Source: Pseudomonadota bacterium | Lineage (GTDB): Bacteria > Desulfobacterota > Anaeroferrophillalia > Anaeroferrophillales > Tharpellaceae | Length of the DNA stretch: 9,316 bases | Assembly: GCA_015486505.1 (NCBI GenBank) | Contig: WFRP01000324.1 | Location: 1 to 9,316, forward strand | Direction of reading: 5' to 3' | In this document: one piece after another, positions 1 through 7,622 of the stretch | Layout: each line of letters starts with the position of its first letter | How positions within the stretch are numbered: position 1 is the first letter of the stretch | Made by a program: the position numbers and the translations under genes | The notes under the pieces: generated by a model | What the model was told of the DNA's origin: nothing | The model's database searches: none | Seen by the model: the letters and a program-made list of their open reading frames with translations, nothing else

Positions 1-320
1 CACCTTCTGGAGGGGGCGGGGGTGGTTTTTCGTAAGCGGTTGCGGAAACGATTTCGTTGTTTTTCGGAAGCGAGCGGGAGCCCATCAGCATTGCAACTGT
101 TTGAGCGTAAGCGAGTTTTGCAAGGCGGGCGCAGCGAGCGTAAGGAAAAACGGAAATCTTAACGCCTGGCGGAGAAAAACCGCGCCCGACCCCGGATTCG
201 GCTGAATAGTTACGAAAATGTTCTGATAAGAGTACTTATTTGCGACCAGCGGAAGTGCCCCTGGGTACGGGCCGGTAACTTTTTTTTGGGTAGCGGGGAT
301 TGTTCCCGCATTGGTTTCAT
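1..320. other. intergenic region upstream of nadB
   Basis: No gene is supported here. All three forward frames are short or of unnatural composition: frame 1 is open to base 162 but reads as an Arg/Lys-rich string typical of a translated repeat. The first half is dominated by recurring short words (CGTAAGCG near 31 and 106, GCGAGCG near 70 and 134). Bases 280-287 are a run of eight T just before the nadB start region. I see no convincing sigma-70 promoter; the best pair (TTACGA at 210, TACTTA at 233, 17-base spacing) is weak. The left edge may contain the last codons of an upstream gene, but this cannot be shown. Confidence 0.5.
80..130. repeat. imperfect palindromic intergenic repeat
   Basis: An imperfect dyad. 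GCCC (80-83) can pair with GGGC (127-130), TTGCAA (91-96) with TTGCAA (118-123), and CT (97-98) with AG (114-115). The loop contains GAGCGTAAGCGAG (103-115, overlapping the last pairs). Related words occur just outside it (CGGAAGCGAGCGGG at 65-78, GCGAGCGTAAGG around 134-144). The composition is that of a dispersed intergenic palindromic (REP-like) element, but only one copy lies in the window, so genome-wide repetition is inferred. Confidence 0.35.
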
Positions 321-1961
321 ATGACTGTATTTCATAAAAGTGATTTCCTGGTTTTGGGCAGCGGCATTGCCGGGCTTTTTTTCGCGCTGAAGGTGGCGGA
401 TTCCGGCCGGGTGCATATTATTACCAAGCGGCAAGTGGCAGATACCAACACCAATCTGGCTCAGGGCGGCATTGCCGTTGTCATTGATGAGGGCGATTCC
501 TTTGCCGGGCATTTTGAAGATACGATGCGGGCCGGGGCCGGTCTCGGTCGGCGTCAGGTTGTGGATATGGTGGTGCGCAAAGGGCCGGAATGTCTGCGTG
601 AACTGATTGCTTTGGGGGTAAATTTCAGCCGCAACCCCAAATCCGCGACCGGCTATGAACTGGCCCGGGAAGGCGGTCATTCACGGCGGCGGATTCTGCA
701 TGTGGCGGATTCGACCGGGCGCGCGATTGAAGAAGTCTTGATCGCCCGCTGCCGGGAGCATCAAAATATTGTTTTCTGGGAGGATATGGCGGCGATTGAT
801 CTGCTGACCGCGAGCAAATGGCTGGGGGTCGCCCGTAAAGATGATTACTGCTGGGGGACCTATGCCTTGAATCGGGCGACCGGCAAGGTCCACGCCTTTG
901 TCGCCGGAGCGACCCTTCTGGCTTCGGGCGGGGCCGGGAAGGTTTACCTTTATACCACCAATCCCGATATCGCTACCGGCGACGGGGTCGCGATGGCGCA
1001 GCGGGCCGGGGCCCGGATCGCGAATATGGAATTTTTTCAATTCCATCCGACCTGTCTCTATCATCCTCTGGTTAAAAATTTTCTCATTTCCGAGGCGGTG
1101 CGGGGTGAAGGCGCGATTCTCAAGTTAAAGGACGGCTCGACTTTTATGGCCGCCTATGATGAACGTAAAGAACTGGCGCCGCGGGATGTCGTGGCCCGGG
1201 CGATCGATTATGAGATGAAAAAGAGCGGTGATGACTGTGTTTTTCTCGATATCAGTTTCAAGCCGGCCGCTTTCATCAAAGAACGTTTTCCCTTGATCTA
1301 TACAACCTGCTTGAAACTCGGCATCGATATTACTAAAGAGCCGATTCCGGTGGTCCCGGCGGCCCATTATCTTTGCGGCGGGGTGCTGGTCGATCAATCC
1401 GGCCGAACCTCGCTGCCGGGGCTTTATGCTTCGGGTGAAGTCTCCTGTACCGGTTTGCACGGGGCCAACCGGCTGGCCAGCAATTCACTTTTAGAAGCGA
1501 TTGTCTACAGCTCACAGGCGGCGGCGGCCGTGCAGCAGGAGCCGGCATTGCGGAATTTGTCACTGCCCGAATTTCCACAGTGGCGTTACACCCACAAAGA
1601 TGATCCGGATGAAAAAGTCGTGATTACCCAGAACTGGGATGAAATCCGGCGCTTTATGTGGAATTATGTCGGGATTGTCCGCTCCCGGAAACGGCTTCTG
1701 CGGGCGAAACGGCGGATTGATTCGCTGGTGCATGAGCTGCATGAGTTTTATTGGGATCAGGCGCTTTCCGTCGATCTTTTAGAGCTGCGTAATATCGCGG
1801 TGGTGGCGGAATTGATAATTTCCTCGGCTCTTTATCGCTGTGAAAGCCGGGGCCTGCACTATAATATCGATTATCCCGATACTGACCCCGACTGGCTCGC
1901 GGATACCATAATTGAAAACGGTCAGTGTTACAGTCTGAAAAGGGAAAAGGGCAATGGCTGA
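321..1961 (+). CDS. nadB: L-aspartate oxidase (NadB)
   Basis: Flavoenzyme that oxidises L-aspartate to iminoaspartate, which quinolinate synthase (NadA) condenses with dihydroxyacetone phosphate in de novo NAD synthesis. Fumarate or oxygen re-oxidises the FAD; in an anaerobe fumarate is likely. The protein begins with the FAD-binding GSGIAG motif (about residues 13-18 from this ATG), followed by NTNLAQGGIA, REGGHSRRRILH, FHPTCLYHP, the PRDVVARAID stretch with the active-site Arg, AAHYLCGG, and GLHGANRLASNSLLEA, all NadB/fumarate-reductase family signatures. A C-terminal helical domain ends with CESRGLHYNIDYP. The 546 residues match the usual length of about 540. The start is uncertain: TTG at 300 would add seven residues, and neither start has a clear Shine-Dalgarno sequence. 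nadA and nadC are not in the window. The stop overlaps the next gene by 8 bases, so nadB leads an apparent operon of unrelated functions. Confidence 0.95.
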   Translation: MTVFHKSDFLVLGSGIAGLFFALKVADSGRVHIITKRQVADTNTNLAQGGIAVVIDEGDSFAGHFEDTMRAGAGLGRRQVVDMVVRKGPECLRELIALGVNFSRNPKSATGYELAREGGHSRRRILHVADSTGRAIEEVLIARCREHQNIVFWEDMAAIDLLTASKWLGVARKDDYCWGTYALNRATGKVHAFVAGATLLASGGAGKVYLYTTNPDIATGDGVAMAQRAGARIANMEFFQFHPTCLYHPLVKNFLISEAVRGEGAILKLKDGSTFMAAYDERKELAPRDVVARAIDYEMKKSGDDCVFLDISFKPAAFIKERFPLIYTTCLKLGIDITKEPIPVVPAAHYLCGGVLVDQSGRTSLPGLYASGEVSCTGLHGANRLASNSLLEAIVYSSQAAAAVQQEPALRNLSLPEFPQWRYTHKDDPDEKVVITQNWDEIRRFMWNYVGIVRSRKRLLRAKRRIDSLVHELHEFYWDQALSVDLLELRNIAVVAELIISSALYRCESRGLHYNIDYPDTDPDWLADTIIENGQCYSLKREKGNG

Positions 1962-2904
1962 TTTTGCGACCGGCAGCTGTCGTCTGGCCGAGATCGATTT
2001 TCGGGAGCGCGCCTTTCCTTTTTCTTTTGGCCAGATCCCGCCGCGACTGCTTGAATCAATCAGTAAGGTCGGCCTGCTGCAGCCGCCCTTACTGCAGGTT
2101 ACGGCCAAAGGTTACCGGATTGTCTGCGGCCGGCGCCGACTGGAAGCTTTACGGCGGAATGGGGCTGCTGATGCTGCGATCAAGTTTTTTGCAGCTCCGG
2201 CCGGGAATTTAAAGGAACTTTTCCGCCGGGCGCTATGGGAAAATTTATCCCAGCGCGAATTCAATCTGGTGGAAACGGCGGATATTTATAATAAAGCCTT
2301 GAAAATTTTCAGTGAAGAGGAGCTGCGGCTTGAGCTTAAGCCCGCCCTTAAAATTCCTGGTCGTCAGCGTTTTCATAAGCGCTATCAGGCGATTGCCGCT
2401 TTTGCGCCGGAGTTAAGAGAGCTTATAGCCGGCGGCATTATTGATTCTGAAAGTGTCGATATAATCAGCGAATGGAATGATGCGGAACTTAAGTCCCTGA
2501 TTGGCTTAATCCTTGAAACCGGTCTGCGGCGCAATAAACTGCGGGAGGTTATCAACCGGCTCGATGATCTTGCCCGCCGGGATCAGGTTTCAGTCTGTGA
2601 ACCGCTGGCCGCGGCCGGAGCCGTGGTGAGTGCTGCTGAGGGCCGGATTGATATTAGTGCCCTGCGCCGGCAGCTGCAGATCCGGCTCTATCCCCATTTG
2701 ACCGCCGCCCGAAAAAATTTTGCGGAAAAGCTGGCAAAACTCTCGCTGCCGGCCAATATCCGTCTGGAAGCGCCGCCCGATTTTGAGGGCGGTGAATACT
2801 CTTTAAGTTTCAAATTTTCCGACCGGCGCCAGTGGCAGGAGGCCTGTGAGAAATTGAATTCAATTGTTCCGGAAGATATTGATGAAATCTGTTCAAGATC
2901 CTGA
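1954..2904 (+). CDS. ParB/Spo0J-like N-terminal domain protein
   Basis: A 316-residue protein with the ParB fold layout. GLLQPPLL (about 40-47) is like ParB box I. CGRRRLEAL (58-66) occupies the place of the GERR nucleotide-binding motif. ENLSQREFNLVE (96-107) matches ParB box II. A predicted helical region (about 128-215) resembles the ParB helix-turn-helix and linker section. The C-terminal 90 residues are not recognised. Canonical ParB binds parS and uses CTP to slide on DNA; this protein sits beside no parA and its GERR box reads GRRR, so it is probably a specialised paralogue rather than the chromosome-segregation ParB. The start ATG lies 8 bases inside nadB, with an AAAAGGG-type ribosome site before it. 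Its 3' end overlaps the next gene by 23 bases, suggesting the ParB-like protein and the SPL-like enzyme are made together and may act together on DNA. That functional link is inference. Confidence 0.8.
   Translation: MADFATGSCRLAEIDFRERAFPFSFGQIPPRLLESISKVGLLQPPLLQVTAKGYRIVCGRRRLEALRRNGAADAAIKFFAAPAGNLKELFRRALWENLSQREFNLVETADIYNKALKIFSEEELRLELKPALKIPGRQRFHKRYQAIAAFAPELRELIAGGIIDSESVDIISEWNDAELKSLIGLILETGLRRNKLREVINRLDDLARRDQVSVCEPLAAAGAVVSAAEGRIDISALRRQLQIRLYPHLTAARKNFAEKLAKLSLPANIRLEAPPDFEGGEYSLSFKFSDRRQWQEACEKLNSIVPEDIDEICSRS
2871..2875 (+). promoter_or_regulatory. ribosome binding site that decides the SPL-like gene start
   Basis: GGAAG lies six bases before ATG 2882. It favours that ATG over the in-frame TTG at 2864, which would add six residues and has no such site. 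Confidence 0.5.
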
Positions 2905-4018
2905 TTACGGGCGCGCGCTTTTTTATCCGGCCACGGTTCTGGTGGAAAAAGAGGCCGCGGACTACCCCCTGACTGAAACTATTTTAAGCCGGCTCAAAAA
3001 AGCCCGGGTGGTTTTTGTCAAACGCCCCGCCGCTTCTGATTTCAACCACCTGACCGAACTCTACTCCCCGCAGACAACCCTTTTTTTAGCTCGGCATCGC
3101 GGCCGCTTTCTCAAAGCCTGTCCCGGTACCGCGGAGAGCTATCGCTGCTGTCTTTATCAGATTCTGCATCTCGGTTTGGGTTGTAATATCGGCTGCAGCT
3201 ACTGTGTCCTCCAGGGTTATCTCAATAATCCGTTTATCACCCAGTTTGTCAACCTGGATGATGCTTTTGCCGAACTCGATGCCGAATTGGCGCAGCCCGG
3301 CGTCTTTTGCCGGATCGGCACCGGTGAGTTTACCGACAGTCTTTTTATGGACCCGCTGACCGGGCTCGCCCCGCGTCTTATCGACTATTTCAGCGGCTCT
3401 AAAAACGCAATTTTAGAGTTGAAGACCAAAAGTGTGGCAATCGCCAATCTGCTCGATTATCCGGGCGAGATCGGTGAAACCATAGTCTCCTGGAGTCTGA
3501 ACGCCCCGCGGGTGACCGCGCGGGAGGAGGGCTTTGCCGCCTCGATAACTGAACGTCTTCAGGCCGCGGCTCGGTGCCGGGAGCGGGGTTATCGGATCGG
3601 TCTTCATTTTGACCCGCTGCTTTTTTTCCCGGGCTGGGAGGCCGAATACCGGCAGACGGTGGCCGAGATTTTCAAATATCTGAAAGGCGCTGATATTATC
3701 TGGATCTCGATCGGCGCTTTTCGCTTTATGCCGCAGGTCAAGGAGGTTCTGCGGGATAATCATCCGCAAAGTAATATTACCGCCGGTGAATTTATCCGCG
3801 GCCGCGACGGCAAACAGCGTTATTTCAGTGCTGTCCGGCGGCAGCTTTACCGTTTTTTAGTGACTGAAATAAAAAGCTACGCGCCTGAGGTTTTTATCTA
3901 TTTCTGTATGGAGGATCAATGCCTCTGGCAGGATACCTTTGGTTATGCCCCGGCTGATAACGCTGAATTGGGGCGCTGGCTGGATGAATGCTGCTGGAGA
4001 TATGCCGCCGATGTCTGA
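2882..4018 (+). CDS. radical SAM protein, spore photoproduct lyase-like
   Basis: A 378-residue protein with a radical-SAM [4Fe-4S] cysteine motif, CNIGCSYC (C101, C105, C108; CxxxCxxC), followed by LQGYLNNPFITQFVNL, closely like the SPL pattern CxxxCxYCYLQ...VNL. Other SPL-like stretches are RIGTGEFTDSLFMDPLT (144-160), ELKTKS, SWSLNAP, and GYRIGLHFDPLLFFPGWEAEY. True SPL repairs the 5-thyminyl-5,6-dihydrothymine spore photoproduct with a catalytic Cys (Cys141 in Bacillus subtilis). In my hand alignment that position falls on Glu149, although a Cys sits six residues earlier (C143). The enzyme may therefore belong to the SPL-like clade of non-sporulating bacteria with an unknown DNA-related reaction. 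It overlaps the ParB-like gene by 23 bases and cheW by 8. Confidence 0.85.
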   Translation: MKSVQDPDYGRALFYPATVLVEKEAADYPLTETILSRLKKARVVFVKRPAASDFNHLTELYSPQTTLFLARHRGRFLKACPGTAESYRCCLYQILHLGLGCNIGCSYCVLQGYLNNPFITQFVNLDDAFAELDAELAQPGVFCRIGTGEFTDSLFMDPLTGLAPRLIDYFSGSKNAILELKTKSVAIANLLDYPGEIGETIVSWSLNAPRVTAREEGFAASITERLQAAARCRERGYRIGLHFDPLLFFPGWEAEYRQTVAEIFKYLKGADIIWISIGAFRFMPQVKEVLRDNHPQSNITAGEFIRGRDGKQRYFSAVRRQLYRFLVTEIKSYAPEVFIYFCMEDQCLWQDTFGYAPADNAELGRWLDECCWRYAADV

Positions 4019-4475
4019 TACGTTTTTACTGTTTACCCTCGCGGAACACTATTTCGGGGTTGCGATTGATGAAATCGACCGGGTTTATCCCGCGCTTGCG
4101 ATTGAAGAGTTTATTGACGGCCCGCCTCTATTAAGCGGTCTTTTTACGGTTGCCGGCAGGAAAATTCCGGTGCTTGATTTGCGGCAGCGGCTGCAGCTGC
4201 CGGATAAGAGCGTAGACCCGGATGCTGTTCTGGTGGTTGGGGAATGCGATGCGGTCAGGTTTGCTTTTTTTGTCGATACGGTTCTCGGAGTTCATACTTT
4301 TTTAGAGACGGAGATTTTTGCCAGTCGGGCGATCTATCCCGAACTGGCGGAACATTTCGGCCGACTGCTGGAATTTTCCGGGCATACCGTCTGGATCTAT
4401 ACTTTGGAACAACTTTTCGCGGAAACTGATTTTCCGGCCCTGATGGCCGCGGCGGCGCAGGCGGGTGCGCCATGA
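4011..4475 (+). CDS. cheW: CheW-like chemosensory adaptor
   Basis: A 154-residue single CheW domain. Its layout is typical: FLLFTLAEHYFGVAIDEIDRVYP at the N-terminus, the central GLFTVAGRKIPVLDLRQRL (the hallmark loop and strand, usually G.INLRG..VPV.DLR), then VLVVGECDAVRFAFFVDTVLGV. CheW couples a CheA kinase to methyl-accepting receptors in the cytoplasm. The start is set at ATG 4011: GGAGA at 3996-4000 is well spaced for it and too close for the ATG at 4002. The frame stays open further upstream inside the preceding gene, but those residues are not CheW-like. The gene overlaps the SPL-like gene by 8 bases and the cheR-like gene by 4 (ATGA). With the TPR-bearing CheR it resembles the WspB/WspD-WspC pair; no CheA is present to show its partner. 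Confidence 0.85.
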   Translation: MSDTFLLFTLAEHYFGVAIDEIDRVYPALAIEEFIDGPPLLSGLFTVAGRKIPVLDLRQRLQLPDKSVDPDAVLVVGECDAVRFAFFVDTVLGVHTFLETEIFASRAIYPELAEHFGRLLEFSGHTVWIYTLEQLFAETDFPALMAAAAQAGAP

Positions 4476-6112
4476 ACAGGGTTGAAACGTCGATTATTCT
4501 GCCCGAAATCGCGGCTTTGAGTGAGATTATCGCTGGACGGATCGGGCTTGATTTCCCCGAGCATAAGTGGGATGTGCTGCAGCGGGTAGTCAACGAACTG
4601 GCGGCGAAAAATAATTATGCCGACGCCGGGGAGTTTCTGCGGGAACTTCTCGATGCGTCCATAAGTGAAGACCATTTGTATGAACTGATTGTCCGGTTGA
4701 CAATCGGTGAAACCTATTTTCTTCGGGACAAGGGAGTTTTTACGGTTCTGCGCGAGCATATTCTGCCGGAGCTGATTGCCGAAAGAGCGTCGGAAAAACG
4801 GCTTGATATCTGGTGCGCGGCCTCATCAACCGGTGAGGAGCCTTATTCAATTGCCATGCTGCTCGATGAAAAAGCCGAGCAACTAAAAGACTGGCAGATT
4901 AATCTCCAGGCCAGCGATCTTAATCCGGATGTCCTGGAGATTGCCCGGAAGGGGATTTATTCAAACTGGTCTTTACGGGCAACTCCGGCTGAGAAAAAAG
5001 CTAAATATTTTACTGAAATAGAAAAAAATCGCTTTGTTCTGGCGCCGCGTTTATGTAAAATGGTTAACTTTTCCCAGCTCAATCTGGCGACTTGCGACTT
5101 TACAATACCGGGTTTTAGCGGCCGTCTGGCGGACATCATTTTCTGCCGTAATGTTTTGATCTATTTTTCGGCGGAGTTAAGGACCCAGGTTATCAGACGC
5201 CTGACGGCCCTGCTCAGGCCCGGCGGCTGGCTTTTTGTGGCTCCCAGTGAACTCGGAGTGGTGGATGAAGCAAATCTAGATCCGGTCAGTTTCCCCGAAG
5301 TGATCGTGCATCGGAAGAGTTCGCCTGCTAATCTCAAGGGGAAAAAGAAAAAATCGGGGCCGTCGCACAGGGTTTCCGGCGGGTTGGCTTCCCGCGACTT
5401 CAGCGCAACTCAGCCGCGGCAAAAATCCAGATCAGCGGCGGTAAAACCGAAAGCGGCCAAGGTCATAAAAGCCAAACCGGGAAAGAAACCGCTTGCCCCG
5501 GCCGCCGGACCGGTGCCGGGCGGAACGGCTTTACCCCGGAAGCGAAGTCCGGTTGCCGTCCCGACGGCGGAAAATATTTTGCGGCAGGCCAAAGAATACT
5601 TTACGGCCCGGAATTACCGTGAGGTTGTCAAACTGATTCCGGATGATTTTGACGTAAGCGGTCGGCAGGAGGCGGAATATGCGGAAATTATGGCCTTAAA
5701 GGCCCGCTCCCTGGCTAATTCCGGTGAGATTCAGGCCGCGGCGGCCGCTATCGCCCGGGCGCTTGATGCGGATAAAGTCAACCCTTTTTACTGCTATCTC
5801 TCGGCCACCATCGCCCGGGAGCTGGGAGATTTTGCCGCGGCTCTGAATTTCTATCGCCAGGTCCTTTTTCTGGAGCCTGACTTTATTATGGCCCATTTTT
5901 CAATCGCGACCCTGCTGAAACAACTAAAACGCCAAGCGGGACTGCGCCATTTGCGCAATGTCGAAACCCTGCTGGAAAGCCTGGCCGAGGATGCGGAAGT
6001 ACCGTACAGTGAAGGTCTGACTGCCGGTCGCCTGTTGGAACTTGTCCGTAATTTATCAAGTTATGTGAAAAAAAACCAACCAGCAAAGAAGGAAAAAGAT
6101 GGCAAACGGTAA
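4472..6112 (+). CDS. cheR: CheR methyltransferase with C-terminal TPR region
   Basis: SAM-dependent glutamate O-methyltransferase acting on chemoreceptors. An N-terminal helical domain carries TIGETYFLRD (77-86, matching the family TxxETxFFR). The Rossmann domain follows, with IWCAASSTGEEPYS (113-126, SAM binding), ASDLN (147-151), FCRNVLIYF (224-232) and LLRPGGWLFVAPSE (247-260). A Lys/Pro/Ala-rich linker (about 284-362) leads to TPR-like helices (about 366-500) and the conserved tail SEGLTAGRLLELV (513-525). This layout matches WspC/FrzF-type CheR proteins, in which the TPR region docks to partners, rather than classical enteric CheR of about 280 residues. Because the typical tail is present, the protein looks complete. 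Its last codons, a Lys-rich KKNQPAKKEKDGKR, overlap the hsdM start by 14 bases, an unusual join to an unrelated gene. Confidence 0.93.
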   Translation: MNRVETSIILPEIAALSEIIAGRIGLDFPEHKWDVLQRVVNELAAKNNYADAGEFLRELLDASISEDHLYELIVRLTIGETYFLRDKGVFTVLREHILPELIAERASEKRLDIWCAASSTGEEPYSIAMLLDEKAEQLKDWQINLQASDLNPDVLEIARKGIYSNWSLRATPAEKKAKYFTEIEKNRFVLAPRLCKMVNFSQLNLATCDFTIPGFSGRLADIIFCRNVLIYFSAELRTQVIRRLTALLRPGGWLFVAPSELGVVDEANLDPVSFPEVIVHRKSSPANLKGKKKKSGPSHRVSGGLASRDFSATQPRQKSRSAAVKPKAAKVIKAKPGKKPLAPAAGPVPGGTALPRKRSPVAVPTAENILRQAKEYFTARNYREVVKLIPDDFDVSGRQEAEYAEIMALKARSLANSGEIQAAAAAIARALDADKVNPFYCYLSATIARELGDFAAALNFYRQVLFLEPDFIMAHFSIATLLKQLKRQAGLRHLRNVETLLESLAEDAEVPYSEGLTAGRLLELVRNLSSYVKKNQPAKKEKDGKR

Positions 6113-7622
6113 TAATAATTTTGAAGCCTCATTATTCAATACTGCGGATCGCTTGAGAAAAAATATCGATGCGGCTGAATATAAAAATGTCGTATTGGGA
6201 TTGATATTCCTGAAATATATCTCTGATTCTTTTCAGGAATTGTATGAGCGTTTAGAGCAGGATGAATTTTCCGATCCGGAAGACCGGGATGAATACCTGG
6301 CGGAAAATGTCTTTTTTGTGCCTAAAGATGCCCGCTGGAAAAGTCTGCAAGCCAAAGCCAAATTGCCGGAAATCGGGGTGGCGATTGATGAGGCGATGAC
6401 GCTCATTGAAAAAGAGAACAGCGAACTGAAAAATGTATTGCCCAAGGTCTATGCCAAGCCCAATCTGGATAAAGCCTCTTTGGGGCAGTTGATTGATGTT
6501 ATATCCGATATTGAGCTCAAGGTAGAACATGAAAGTTCCAAAGACCTGCTGGGGCGGGTGTATGAATATTTTCTGGGTGAGTTTGCCAGTGCCGAGGGGA
6601 AAAAAGGCGGTCAGTTTTACACGCCAAAATCCATCGTAAAACTCATGGTGGAGATGATCGAACCCTACAAAGGCAGAGTCTATGACCCCGCCTGTGGTAG
6701 TGGCGGCATGTTTGTGATGAGTGAAAAGTTTGTGCGGGAGCATCAGGGCAATATTGCCGACATTACCATTTACGGTCAGGAGTCCAACCAGACCACCTGG
6801 AAGCTTTCCAAAATGAATCTTGCCATTCGCAATATCAACTCGCAGTTTGTGGCGTGGAATACCGAAGGTAGTTTTTTAAAAGATGCCCACCCTGACTTAA
6901 AGGCAGATTATATCCTTGCCAATCCGCCTTTTAACCAGTCGGAATGGGGTCAGGAAATTCTGGTGGAAGATGGCCGCTGGAAATACGGCGTACCGCCCAA
7001 AGGCAATGCCAATTTCGCCTGGATGCAGCACATGCTCTATCACCTCGCGCCTGACGGTGTAATGGCAACCGTGTTGGCAAATGGCTCGCTCAGCTCCAAT
7101 ACCGCAGGTGAGGGAGAAGTCCGTAAAAATATCGTCAAGGCCGGGCTGGTGGATTGCATTGTCGCCCTGCCCAAACAGCTTTTTTACAATACCGGCATTC
7201 CCGCCACCATCTGGATATTACGCCGAGGCAAAGAGGTAAGGCAAAACGAAACTCTGTTTATTGACGCTTCGGAAATGGGCTTTATGAAAGACCGGGTGCA
7301 TCGGGAGTTCAGCGACGAAGATATTGAGAAAATCGCCCAGACCTATCAAAACTGGCGAGGGCAACCACAAGGGATTGCCCATACGAGCTATAAAGACATC
7401 AAAGGCTTTTGCAAATCAGCCACACTGGAAGAGATCGAAAAGCACAGTTTTGTGCTGACGCCAGGCCGCTATGTGGGTATTCCCGATGAAGAAGGCGACG
7501 GCATATCCTTTGCAGAAAAGATGAATGACTTGACCGCAACCCTTGCTGAGCAGATCAAAAAAGAAAAAGAGCTGGACGAGCAGTTGAAAGAACAGCTGGC
7601 AAAGGTGGGTTTTGCGTTATGA
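6099..7622 (+). CDS. hsdM: type I restriction-modification methyltransferase subunit HsdM
   Basis: A 507-residue N6-adenine DNA methyltransferase subunit. The N-terminal HsdM_N helical domain (about 5-150) contains AEYKNVVLGLIFLKYISDSF. It is followed by GGQFYTPKSIVKLM (170-183), SAM motif I DPACGSGGMF (196-205), and catalytic motif IV NPPF (275-278), which together assign m6A chemistry. HsdM works as M2S with the specificity subunit HsdS, and with HsdR for restriction. hsdR is not in the window. The ATG has AAGGA five bases upstream (6089-6093) and lies 14 bases inside the cheR 3' end. The gene ends in an ATGA overlap with the KilA-N gene. From here on the DNA is more A/T-rich than the nadB-cheR block, consistent with horizontal acquisition. 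Confidence 0.96.
   Translation: MANGNNNFEASLFNTADRLRKNIDAAEYKNVVLGLIFLKYISDSFQELYERLEQDEFSDPEDRDEYLAENVFFVPKDARWKSLQAKAKLPEIGVAIDEAMTLIEKENSELKNVLPKVYAKPNLDKASLGQLIDVISDIELKVEHESSKDLLGRVYEYFLGEFASAEGKKGGQFYTPKSIVKLMVEMIEPYKGRVYDPACGSGGMFVMSEKFVREHQGNIADITIYGQESNQTTWKLSKMNLAIRNINSQFVAWNTEGSFLKDAHPDLKADYILANPPFNQSEWGQEILVEDGRWKYGVPPKGNANFAWMQHMLYHLAPDGVMATVLANGSLSSNTAGEGEVRKNIVKAGLVDCIVALPKQLFYNTGIPATIWILRRGKEVRQNETLFIDASEMGFMKDRVHREFSDEDIEKIAQTYQNWRGQPQGIAHTSYKDIKGFCKSATLEEIEKHSFVLTPGRYVGIPDEEGDGISFAEKMNDLTATLAEQIKKEKELDEQLKEQLAKVGFAL

Noticed and set aside
3..35. Possible C-terminal tail of an upstream + strand gene (frame reading PSGGGGGGFS then stop).
   Set aside because: Glycine-rich ends are common, but ten residues of low complexity at the window edge cannot support a gene call.
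1..162. Open frame 1 reading an Arg/Lys-rich string to base 162.
   Set aside because: It overlaps the palindromic repeat block, has unnatural composition, and frame 2 is equally open; best seen as non-coding.
262..287. Weak GTAC/GTAAC stem followed by eight T, as an intrinsic terminator or attenuator before nadB.
   Set aside because: The stem is only about four pairs with a bulge; the T-run alone is not enough.
210..680. Minus-strand 156-residue ORF opposite the nadB start, and other minus-strand ORFs across the window.
   Set aside because: Shadows of well-supported + strand genes; no recognisable domain in any of them.
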